DNA from: Phycisphaerae bacterium
Lineage (GTDB): Bacteria; Planctomycetota; Phycisphaerae; UBA1845
DNA: 47,726 nucleotides
NCBI GenBank assembly: GCA_013360585.1
Contig: JABWBH010000033.1
Location: 1 to 47,726 of the forward strand
Direction: 5' to 3'
In this document: positions 17,053 through 24,564 of the stretch, piece after piece
Layout: each line of letters opens with the position of its first letter
Numbering within the stretch: position 1 is the first letter of the stretch
Notes under the pieces: model-generated
Database searches by the model: none
Told to the model about the DNA's origin: nothing
Seen by the model: only the letters and a program-made list of their open reading frames with translations
Translations under genes and position numbers: made by a program

Positions 17053-18663
17053 TCACGGTCTCCGGAAGCGGGCGACAACCGCGCCCCCTGTCCGCCACCC
17101 GTCGATCGCGGCGCTGATGATACCCCCGGCATATCCCGCGCCTTCGCCGATCGGATAAAGACCGTCCACACCGCAGGCGACGCGCGTCTCCGGGTCTCGA
17201 ACGATCCGGACCGGAGCGCTGGCCCGGGTCTCGGGCCCCGTCAGGATCGCATCCGCCCCGGCGTAACCAGGCATGCGCCCGTCCAGCATCGGCAGCCCGC
17301 GGGCAAGCGCCTCCGCGACTTCCGCCGGGAGGATCGACCTCAGGCGTGTCCACGTGGCGCCCAGCGGGAAACTCGTCTCCAACGCCCCGTCGGACGCCCG
17401 GTCCGCCAGGAAATCCGTCGCTCGCTGCGCGGGAACGCGGTAGGTTCCCGCCGTCGCCTCGTACGCGAGACGCTCCCAGCGCTCCTGATACGCCAGTCCG
17501 TCCAGCGCCGACAGCCCCGCGATGCTGGGATCGACCGTGATGACCAGCCCGCTGTTGGCGTAGCGCCCGCCGCGCCGCGACCGGCTCGCCCCGTTGGTGG
17601 CGATCAACCCCGCGGATTCATTCGTCGGGAGAATCTCTCCACCCGGGCACATGCAGAAGCTGAAGAGATCTCCCGCGTCGCCGCAGGCGCCCTTCGCGAC
17701 GAGATGATACTCCGCTGGCCCCAGCCGGGAATGTCCCGCCGCCGCGCCGTACTGCCACCGGTCCACCAGCGCCTGCGGATGCTCGATGCGCACGCCGATC
17801 TGAAACGGGCGCGCTTCTAGCCGAACCCCACGGCGGTCGAGCATCCGGTAGGTGTCCCGCGCGGAATGACCGATGCCCAGCAGTACCGGACCCGTCTCCC
17901 ACCACACGTCGCCCACCCGAAGCCCCGCAAGCCGGTCTTTCTCGACCCGCACATCCTCGACCCGCGCCCCGAAGCGCACCTCGCCCCCGAGACGCTCGAT
18001 CGCCTCCCGGATGCGCCAGCAGATGCGCGGAAGGCGATCGCTACCGATGTGCGGCCGGGCGTTGACGAGGATGTCGGGGTCCGCGCCGTGCTGATACAGC
18101 CGGACGAGGATTTCCTTCGTCAGCGGGTCGTGGACGCGCGTGTAAAGTTTGCCGTCACTGTAAGTGCCCGCGCCGCCCTCCCCGAAAAGCAGGTTGGACT
18201 CCGGGTCGAATTCGCGGAAGCGGTAGTAACGCTGGAGAATGTCGCGATGCCGACGACGGACTGCTTGACCCCGCTCCAGCACCAGCGGTCGGTACCCCAG
18301 CTCCGCCAGGCGCAGCGCGGCGAACATCCCCGCGGGACCGAACCCGACGACGATCGGCCGGTTGACCAGCGGTTCCTGACCCTCTTCCGGCGCCTGATAC
18401 GGTGCGGCGCGGAGCCACGCAAATTCGGCGGGCCGCAGGCGCCGGACGCAGGTCCGCTCGCGAGGTTCGCCGCCGTCCAGCGCCACCTCAACCTGGTACC
18501 GGAAGTGAAGATCGTCCTTGCGGCGGGCGTCCAGCGCCCGGTGAACGATTGCGTAGGCGCGCACCGCCGTCGACGGAACACGCAGACGCGCGGCAACTCG
18601 TGCCGGCAGCGCCTCCTCCGGTTCCTCCAACCCAAGGCGGATATTGCGAAGCAGAAAAGGCAT
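17053..18663 (-). CDS. NAD(P)/FAD-dependent oxidoreductase (COG2509-like)
   Basis: 536 residues. It begins with an ~80-residue domain (LRNIRLGLEEPEE to RRKDDLHFRYQVEV) that precedes the dinucleotide fold in this family. The FAD Rossmann loop is VGFGPAGMFAALRLAELGY (GFGPAG at 107-112), followed by LVLERG, a second conserved GEGGAGTYSDGKLYTR block, and the C-terminal LYPIGEGAGYAGGII, the usual FAD-closing motif. Members are predicted dehydrogenases of unknown substrate. The family's full length is ~500-550, so this is intact. Single-gene unit on the minus strand; nearby genes give no hint to the substrate. Confidence 0.9.
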   Translation of the reverse strand: MPFLLRNIRLGLEEPEEALPARVAARLRVPSTAVRAYAIVHRALDARRKDDLHFRYQVEVALDGGEPRERTCVRRLRPAEFAWLRAAPYQAPEEGQEPLVNRPIVVGFGPAGMFAALRLAELGYRPLVLERGQAVRRRHRDILQRYYRFREFDPESNLLFGEGGAGTYSDGKLYTRVHDPLTKEILVRLYQHGADPDILVNARPHIGSDRLPRICWRIREAIERLGGEVRFGARVEDVRVEKDRLAGLRVGDVWWETGPVLLGIGHSARDTYRMLDRRGVRLEARPFQIGVRIEHPQALVDRWQYGAAAGHSRLGPAEYHLVAKGACGDAGDLFSFCMCPGGEILPTNESAGLIATNGASRSRRGGRYANSGLVITVDPSIAGLSALDGLAYQERWERLAYEATAGTYRVPAQRATDFLADRASDGALETSFPLGATWTRLRSILPAEVAEALARGLPMLDGRMPGYAGADAILTGPETRASAPVRIVRDPETRVACGVDGLYPIGEGAGYAGGIISAAIDGWRTGGAVVARFRRP

Positions 18664-18762
18664 GCGCGGCGGAGTGTACTCGCCGACCCCGCGCGCGTCA
18701 CAATGCCGCGGACCTCCCCTTTCAGGAGCGATTGCCGCAAGTCCGGACCGCTGCCGCGGGCG

Positions 18763-19809
18763 TCACCGCTCCCGAGGCTTCTTCGGCTCGCCCGACGGAA
18801 CGTCCTTCGACCCGTTCTTCTTCGCCTCGGCGCGACCGGCGCGGGCCTTCTGCTCGGACGTGGGGATCGGGTCCAGTCGACGCTGAAGCTCCTCGAACAT
18901 CGCGTCGATCGGGCCGTAAACCTTGACGAGCTGAGCCTCAATCTCCTTGAGTTCGTCCTCCGTCCCGTCATGCTCGGCGATCTTCTTTTCAAGGCGATCG
19001 ATCTCGGCCTTGTTGGCGTCGCGGTGAACGAGGGCCCGCTCTTTCATCTCCTTGAGGATCGAGTTGGCCGATTTCGTCTGCGCCTCATCAAGCTGGAACC
19101 GGCTGATGAACTCCTCGACGTATTTCGTCCACGCGTCCACTTCCGTCGCGATCTGATCGGTCGGCGACTCCCCGGCCTTGGCAGCCTCTTCAGCCTTGGC
19201 GCGCTCCGCTTCCGCCCGCTCCCGTGCTTCTTCGGCGGCGCGGCGCTCGCGCCGGACGGCCAGCGGCGGATCCCAGAATTCTCGCTCATTGAACTCACCC
19301 TGCTGCCAGCGCCCGAGCTGCGTGCGGGCGAACTGCATGCCGGCCTTGAACCCCAGCAGGTCTCCCTCGAATTTTCCGAGCTGGTCCTCGCGGAGGATGC
19401 CGCGCATCTCCTCAACGCCGTCAGCGATCTGCTTCTCGAAAAGGTCGAACGCCTTCCCCGCGCGCCCGCTCCACTCCACGACCTGCTCCTTCGTCGGCGC
19501 CTCCATCTGAAGACGCATCTCGATGAAGTCGTTCATCAGCGGTTTGAAGTCCTTCTCGTTCTCCCGTGCGAACCCGCCCCACCGCTTCTGCATCTTCGCG
19601 GTGAGGTCGCTTTTCTGCGCCTCGTCCAATTCGTACCGGTCCGCCACCATCTCCGCCCACCGGGCGATCATCAGGTCCATCATCCGCCCGGTCGGCCACA
19701 ACCCGCCGGAGTCCTCGCGCGACTCCCGCGCCACGGGCGGCGCGGAGCGATCCTGCGCCGGGTAAGAACCTGCAAAACCGCAGATCACGATCAGATTGAG
19801 GATCAACAT
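18763..19809 (-). CDS. Secreted coiled-coil protein of unknown function
   Basis: 348 residues from the ATG at 19809, chosen because it gives a signal peptide (MLILNLIVICGFAGSYPAQ) and has GGGAG 9 bases upstream. The body is highly charged helix. Two copies of a pattern occur: YELDEAQKSDLTAKMQKRW near residue 62 and FQLDEAQTKSANSILKEMK near residue 235, which resembles the LTxxQ-type repeats of periplasmic Spy/CpxP-like proteins. Between them is a Glu/Arg/Ala coiled coil (RERRAAEEARERAEAERAK). The tail is Lys/Pro-rich. It could be a periplasmic helical-hairpin protein; no function can be named. It is divergent from the glycosyltransferase gene, 77 bp apart. Confidence 0.68.
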   Translation of the reverse strand: MLILNLIVICGFAGSYPAQDRSAPPVARESREDSGGLWPTGRMMDLMIARWAEMVADRYELDEAQKSDLTAKMQKRWGGFARENEKDFKPLMNDFIEMRLQMEAPTKEQVVEWSGRAGKAFDLFEKQIADGVEEMRGILREDQLGKFEGDLLGFKAGMQFARTQLGRWQQGEFNEREFWDPPLAVRRERRAAEEARERAEAERAKAEEAAKAGESPTDQIATEVDAWTKYVEEFISRFQLDEAQTKSANSILKEMKERALVHRDANKAEIDRLEKKIAEHDGTEDELKEIEAQLVKVYGPIDAMFEELQRRLDPIPTSEQKARAGRAEAKKNGSKDVPSGEPKKPRER

Positions 19810-19886
19810 GATGTCCCGCTCCCAGGCGACCGGCCAGACCGGTTCACGCTGCACACCGCAAGCCGCTTCCGCCGATATGCGGAAGG

Positions 19887-20711
19887 ATGAACCAGGCGGC
19901 CTGCCACAACACTCCGGACGTTATTGTTTCCATCGTCGTCCCGACTTGCAATCGGCTCGACCGGCTCAAGGCTTGTCTGGACAAGATCACACACGCGGTC
20001 ACCCTCCCGCACGAGATCATCGTCGTGGACGGCGCCTCCACCGACGGCACGAGCGCGTACCTTCGATCCCGCCACGACGTCCGGACCATCTTTGAAGAAC
20101 GCCGCGAGGGGGCCGTCAAGGCGTTCAACCGCGGGTTCCGGGCAGCGCGCGGGCGCTACGTCACGTGGCTCAACGATGACGCTCGGCCGCTTCCGGGAGC
20201 CTTTGACGCCGCGGTCCGGATGATCGAACGACCGGATCTTGCCGACGTCGGCATGATCGCCCTGTATCACACCTGGCACAATGATCGGAATATCCTGCAT
20301 GAAATCCGACGGGACGGGATCCGGTACTGCATCTGTCACGTTCGAGGGCGTCCTTACGCCAACTTCGGCCTGCTGAGGCGATCATTGCTGGTGCGCGTCG
20401 GTTATGCCGACGAGGGCTACCGGTTCTTCGGTTTTGACCCGGACTTGGCGCTGAAGATACAGGAGGAGCACGGGCTCCTCGTCCTCGGGTGTCCCGAGGC
20501 GTTGATCGATCATGACGAACACCACGATGACCGCAAGCGGGCGGATCTGGACCTCGGTCGGGCCGATAACGAGCGTTTGTTCTCCCGCTGGAACCTCCCG
20601 GACCCCGGCGCGTACCCGGATCCGTGCCCGGCCTACCTCCAACGAATCCGCGATCGCGGCGTCTTCATCCCTGACGACTTTCACGCCCTGGCGTTAGCGC
20701 CCGCCGGCTGA
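19887..20711 (+). CDS. Family 2 glycosyltransferase
   Basis: 274 residues with a GT-A fold: SIVVPTCNR near residue 15, VVDGASTDGT (47-56) for nucleotide binding, AFNRGFRAARGRYVTWLNDD with the metal-binding NDD acidic pair near residue 97. It would transfer a sugar from a nucleotide sugar, probably onto a glycan or lipid carrier; the acceptor is unknown. No membrane span is seen, so it is a cytosolic or peripheral protein. The GGAAGG site is very close to the ATG. It stands alone, 10 kb from the polysaccharide operon and not next to other glycan genes. Confidence 0.88.
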   Translation: MNQAACHNTPDVIVSIVVPTCNRLDRLKACLDKITHAVTLPHEIIVVDGASTDGTSAYLRSRHDVRTIFEERREGAVKAFNRGFRAARGRYVTWLNDDARPLPGAFDAAVRMIERPDLADVGMIALYHTWHNDRNILHEIRRDGIRYCICHVRGRPYANFGLLRRSLLVRVGYADEGYRFFGFDPDLALKIQEEHGLLVLGCPEALIDHDEHHDDRKRADLDLGRADNERLFSRWNLPDPGAYPDPCPAYLQRIRDRGVFIPDDFHALALAPAG

Positions 20712-20820
20712 GGTGCCGGTCGTCGCTCGATCGACCCCTGACCGAACGCGGGTGGACCGCGCCCTCCTCCGTCACGTAACATGCGTCGTCGGTCGGGATC
20801 CGGCCGCCGGATGAGCCACG

Positions 20821-21861
20821 ATGAATGATCGCCTGTCCCGGTACTCCCGCCAGCTCCTCTTTGAACGCTTCGGAGAGGAAGCACAACGCCGCCTGATGTC
20901 CGCTCGCGCGCTGCTGGTGGGCTGTGGCGCGCTGGGAACCGTGATCGCGGACACCCTCGTCCGCGCCGGAATCGGCGCGCTGCGCATTTGCGACCGGGAT
21001 TACATCGAGCGAGACAATCTTCAGCGCCAGGTGCTCTTTGATGACGACGACCTGACGTGCGGCGAACCCAAAGCCGTCGTCGCCGCTCGGAAACTCCGCC
21101 GGATCAACCCCGAGGTCGACGTTGATCCGCAGGTCGTCGACTTCAACCCGGACAACGCCGCCGAGCTCGCCCGGGGTGCCGAAGTTTTTCTTGACGGCAC
21201 GGACAATTTCGAAACCCGCTTCCTCATGAACGATCTCGCCGTGAGCACCGGCCGGCCCTGGGTTTACGGCGCGGTCATCGGCGCTTCCGGACTGGTCATG
21301 ACCGTGCTTCCCGGAGAGACGCCCTGTCTGCGCTGCGTCTTCGAGTCCGCCCCGCCGCCGGAGATGAACCCCACCTGCGACACCGCCGGCGTGCTCGGCA
21401 GCGCCGTCAAAGTCGTCGCAGCGCTTCAGGCGCTGGAGGGCATGAAGCTGTTGTCCGGGCTTCGCGGCGAGTGCATTCGCGGACTCATAACCGTGGACGC
21501 CTGGACGGGGCGCGTCACGACGCTCAACGTCGCCGCCGCCCGCGACGCCGGAGACTGTGCCTGCTGCGGGAAGCGGCGCTTCGACTATCTTGAAGGACGC
21601 ATGTTCTCCAGCCACGTCACGCTCTGCGGGCGCAACGCCGTCCAGCTCCAGCCGCCGGCCGGGCTTCGCGTGGACCTGGACGTCATCGCCGAAAAAATCC
21701 GCCGGGCCAACACCGTACCCGCCCAGGTCAACGCCTTCATGCTTCAGACGCGGATCGGCGACCTGACGCTGACGCTTTTCCGCGACGGAAGGGCGATCAT
21801 CAAGGGCACGAAGGAACCTGAAGTGGCACGCTCCTTGTACGCCCGGTTTGTCGGGGGATGA
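20821..21861 (+). CDS. ThiF/MoeB/HesA-type adenylyltransferase
   Basis: 346 residues of the E1-like ATP-binding fold. Marks: RYSRQLLFERFGEEAQRRL (7-25), nucleotide loop GCGALG (34-39), DRDYIERDNLQRQVLF (58-73), DGTDNFETRFLMND (125-138). Zinc-binding cysteine pairs are Cys169/Cys172 and Cys246/Cys249. Cys186 (PTCDTAG) sits where MoeB/ThiF proteins have a reactive or conserved Cys. Such enzymes adenylate the C-terminal Gly-Gly of a ubiquitin-like sulfur carrier for thiamine, molybdopterin or cysteine synthesis. The last ~85 residues are an added small domain and the chain ends in Gly-Gly (FVGG), like a sulfur-carrier tail. No thi or moa gene is next to it, so the pathway is open. Confidence 0.86.
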   Translation: MNDRLSRYSRQLLFERFGEEAQRRLMSARALLVGCGALGTVIADTLVRAGIGALRICDRDYIERDNLQRQVLFDDDDLTCGEPKAVVAARKLRRINPEVDVDPQVVDFNPDNAAELARGAEVFLDGTDNFETRFLMNDLAVSTGRPWVYGAVIGASGLVMTVLPGETPCLRCVFESAPPPEMNPTCDTAGVLGSAVKVVAALQALEGMKLLSGLRGECIRGLITVDAWTGRVTTLNVAAARDAGDCACCGKRRFDYLEGRMFSSHVTLCGRNAVQLQPPAGLRVDLDVIAEKIRRANTVPAQVNAFMLQTRIGDLTLTLFRDGRAIIKGTKEPEVARSLYARFVGG

Positions 21862-21940
21862 CAAAGCAACGCAGCGGACCCCGCCGACCTGAAATACCCG
21901 AGCCTCACGGACCGAATACGGACAAGGAGTGCAACAACCG

Positions 21941-22663
21941 ATGAATCCTCTTCAGAACGATCCGAGCCCCGATCCGGAACCGCTGTGGACGCGCCTGCTG
22001 GCGACGGACCGTCCGGATTGGTTTGCCCGCCTTCTGATGAGTCTGGTGACTGCGGCGGTGTTCGGCGGCGCCGCGATGCTGGGGCTGGCCGTTTTCGACA
22101 GCGTCATGCCGCCGCGGACAGTCAGCTACACCGATCCGAGCGGGCGGCTCGTCTCGTATGCGATGCGGCGCGTGGATGAGGAGCACATTGCGCTTGCGCT
22201 GGCGATCGCCGGCACGGTCTGGTGCCTGACCCTTCCGTGGATCTGGCGCGGATACCGGCGCTTCCGCACCGGATTGACCGCGGTCTTTCAGGTCACGGCG
22301 ATCTGGGTCTGCGCCATCCCTCTGTGCATCTTCGTCGATCGGGCCGCGGCCAACGAGGAAATCTGGATTGCGGCGATCATCCTTTTTGCCGGCGGAGGAA
22401 CTTTCCTCGTCGTCGCCCGAGGGTACGCGCGGTATCGCGCCGGACGCTCGGTCTTGACCCCCGAGGGCGTCGTCAACGTCTCCTGTCCGCGATGCGGTTA
22501 CTCCCTCGTCGGCCTCAGCGAGTCCCGATGTCCCGAGTGCGGCGCGAGGTTTACGCTGGACGAGCTGATTCGCGAGCAACGTTTCGCCGGCGCTCGACTG
22601 CAACCGCCCCGCCGCACGGCGGAGGACAACCCGGACGGCGATTTCCTCCGCGCCGCACGATGA
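21941..22663 (+). CDS. Four-span membrane protein with C-terminal zinc ribbon
   Basis: 240 residues from ATG 21941, with AAGGAG 11 bases upstream. Membrane spans fall near 29-50, 83-102, 113-133 and 141-160. The cytosolic tail carries a zinc ribbon, CPRCGYSLVGL at 182 and CPECGARF at 197, a pairing that is very common in planctomycete membrane proteins. Function is unknown; zinc binding is predicted from four cysteines. It is convergent with the small exported peptide gene, separated by a 9-bp-arm hairpin (22681-22716). Confidence 0.82.
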   Translation: MNPLQNDPSPDPEPLWTRLLATDRPDWFARLLMSLVTAAVFGGAAMLGLAVFDSVMPPRTVSYTDPSGRLVSYAMRRVDEEHIALALAIAGTVWCLTLPWIWRGYRRFRTGLTAVFQVTAIWVCAIPLCIFVDRAAANEEIWIAAIILFAGGGTFLVVARGYARYRAGRSVLTPEGVVNVSCPRCGYSLVGLSESRCPECGARFTLDELIREQRFAGARLQPPRRTAEDNPDGDFLRAAR

Positions 22664-22680
22664 AGCGCCCGGAAAACGAC

Positions 22681-22716
22681 GCAGGCCGCAGAGACCCCCT
22701 CGTTTCCGCGGCCTGC
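22681..22716. terminator. Bidirectional hairpin between convergent genes
   Basis: Perfect 9-bp arms GCAGGCCGC (22681-22689) and GCGGCCTGC (22708-22716) around an 18-base loop. It sits between the zinc-ribbon gene stop (22663) and the minus-strand peptide gene stop (22741). T-rich bases follow weakly on each strand. Confidence 0.6.
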
Positions 22717-22740
22717 TTCGTTCCGATCCGTCCGCCGTCG

Positions 22741-22923
22741 TCACGGCGACAGAAGCTGCACGATCATGTTCAACAGCCAGCCCAGAAAGCCGTCCGCCGA
22801 CTCAATCAGCGCTCCCTGCCACTGACTTGGCACTTCTCCGGCGGCCAGCGCCGCCCCCGAACTGCCCGCCACCACCAACCCCGCCACAACCCCCATCCAC
22901 AGTGCTCTTCGCGCCTTCACCAT
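22741..22923 (-). CDS. 60-residue exported micro-protein after HTH-TPR gene
   Basis: A small gene with real support: AGGA 7 bases upstream of the ATG, and a clean signal peptide, basic MVKARR, a hydrophobic core (LWMGVVAGLVVAGSSG) and an AALAAGE cleavage region. The ~33-residue remainder (from GEVPSQWQ to VQLLSP) is amphipathic and ends hydrophobic. It follows the HTH-TPR regulator gene by 25 bases on the same strand and is probably co-transcribed. That layout recalls secreted pro-peptides of Gram-positive RRNPP regulators, but no homology is claimed. It could also be a membrane-active peptide or a small envelope protein. Confidence 0.62.
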   Translation of the reverse strand: MVKARRALWMGVVAGLVVAGSSGAALAAGEVPSQWQGALIESADGFLGWLLNMIVQLLSP

Positions 22924-22948
22924 GTCTGAGTCCTTTCAATAAAAGGGA

Positions 22949-24199
22949 CTAACCTGAATCCACCACTTTCGCCGTCCGGATGATCTGCCAGCCCAGCCGC
23001 CGGAACAGCGGGAACTGCCCGACCGCCCCGGTGATCAGCCGCAGGTCTTCCTCGTCAATGACGAAATCCGCCTCTTCCCCCGCCTGCTCCTTGAACGCCT
23101 GATACACGCGGTATTCCATGTTCAGCACCCGCTCGCGAATCACCCAGTTGTTCAGCCGGTTGGCGATCTCCAGCCCTTTGTTCGTGAACACCGCGATCGC
23201 CCGCTGCTGCTCGTCCCCCGTCAGGTGGCGGAAGGCGATGTTCGCCCCGAAGATGCACCACCACCCGAAGCTCTCCAGCAGGTCGCCGACCGGAAGGTCA
23301 TCCGTCTCGTCCAGCTTCGCCAGAATCCGCGCGACCGCCTCGTCCGGCGCCACGCCGCCGCGCGCCGCCTCGGCCTCGAGCAGACCCCCGGCGCACGTGT
23401 TCGCAATGCTGAACGTCTGCTCGTCGCCGAACTCGCCGTGGAGGGCGTTGAAAATCTCCCGTGCTCGCGCGAGGTCCGCGTACGCGGCGTCCGCGTGCGA
23501 ACGCGGATCCTCCAGCGGAAACTGAAGCATGCGCAACGAAATCCGCCCGCGCACGTAGTACGCAAAGCCCTGGGTGCCCGTGTCACGGCGGCCTTGCGGC
23601 GGGTGATCGTTGAACCAGTCCAGGACGAGCTGCGCAATCCCTCGCGCCTCAGTGATCTCGCCCTGCACGAGAAGCTCGTACGCCAGGTTCGACTCGAGCA
23701 TCAAACGCAGACCGTCCGAGATCGGCACCTGCTGAAGCCCGCGTCGCAGCATCTCCAGCGACTTGTGCGACTGACCGAGCAGATCCCACGCCCCGGCCTG
23801 CCGCTGGCACGCCAGCGCCCGCTGCTCCGGCGTCCGCGCCGCGGAGAACGCTCGCTGCGCAAGGCCCAGCATGCCGCGATAATCGGCGTTGCGGAACGCC
23901 GCCATCGCCGCTTCGTCAAGCTGCTCGAACGTCGCCCCTTCCGCCGCCGAACTCAGCGACGAGTCATCAAACCAGATGAAGTCGATGACCGTCTCGATCG
24001 GCCAGTCCAGCACCTGCGCCAGCCCGACGACGAAGTCCAGCTTCGGATTGCCGCCGGGATACAGCTTCGTCACGTGACGGTTCAGCGCGTCGGCAAGCTG
24101 ATGCTTCGTCCACCCGCGGTAGTGCAGCGCGAGGTCGATCAGCTTGTGCAGGCGGAGTTCCCGCTGCTCTTCGGTACAGGCGATCGCGCCCAGTTCCAT
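22949..24199 (-). CDS. HTH-TPR transcriptional regulator-like protein
   Basis: 416 residues from ATG 24199 (GGAG 8 bases upstream); a GTG at 24241 would add 14 residues but lacks a site. Residues ~12-75 look like an XRE-type helix-turn-helix: LIDLALHYRGWTKHQLADAL, then LDFVVGLAQVLDWPIETVI. The following ~330 residues are helical repeats of TPR type (for example GMLGLAQRAFSAARTPEQRA and NLAYELLVQGEITEARGIAQ). A DNA-binding domain plus long TPR array is the plan of RRNPP peptide sensors, but also of other regulators. It heads a two-gene unit with the 60-residue exported peptide gene. Regulon and ligand are unknown. Confidence 0.75.
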   Translation of the reverse strand: MELGAIACTEEQRELRLHKLIDLALHYRGWTKHQLADALNRHVTKLYPGGNPKLDFVVGLAQVLDWPIETVIDFIWFDDSSLSSAAEGATFEQLDEAAMAAFRNADYRGMLGLAQRAFSAARTPEQRALACQRQAGAWDLLGQSHKSLEMLRRGLQQVPISDGLRLMLESNLAYELLVQGEITEARGIAQLVLDWFNDHPPQGRRDTGTQGFAYYVRGRISLRMLQFPLEDPRSHADAAYADLARAREIFNALHGEFGDEQTFSIANTCAGGLLEAEAARGGVAPDEAVARILAKLDETDDLPVGDLLESFGWWCIFGANIAFRHLTGDEQQRAIAVFTNKGLEIANRLNNWVIRERVLNMEYRVYQAFKEQAGEEADFVIDEEDLRLITGAVGQFPLFRRLGWQIIRTAKVVDSG

Positions 24200-24564
24200 C
24201 ACCGGCACTCCGGACCGCGCCACGGCGTCGCGCCCCGGCACGGAATTCCGCCATCATAACAAGGTCGCGCGCCCCACCCGGCAGCGATAACCCTTTTTGC
24301 GCTAGAATTTCGATTGAAATGAGCAACCCACCCGATATCTCTCACCTCTCAACACTGCCGTCTTTCTCCAGTTTTACGCGCCGTCGCCCCTGACGCGAGA
24401 ACCCAGGAAACGCTTCGTCGGAGCAACCTTCAGATTGCAACCCCCCGCATGTCGTGGTCGTCGCGGCGCCGACCTCATGCCCGGAAGCGGCTGCGCGCCG
24501 CGGACACCTTGACGCGAAGCGCCGTCGGGGAAGAAGGGGGTTGCGTCGATCCGCTCACCACGCG
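24200..24564. other. Gene-free region between HTH-TPR and asnS genes
   Basis: 365 bp on the 3' side of asnS and the 5' side of the HTH-TPR gene. A TATGAT sequence on the reverse strand (about 24251-24256) could be the -10 box of the HTH-TPR gene, but no -35 at proper spacing was found. Nothing else seen. Confidence 0.4.

Noticed and set aside
17866-19890. 674-codon plus-strand frame over the FAD oxidoreductase and coiled-coil genes
   Set aside because: Arg/Pro-rich antisense shadow of two well-supported minus-strand genes.
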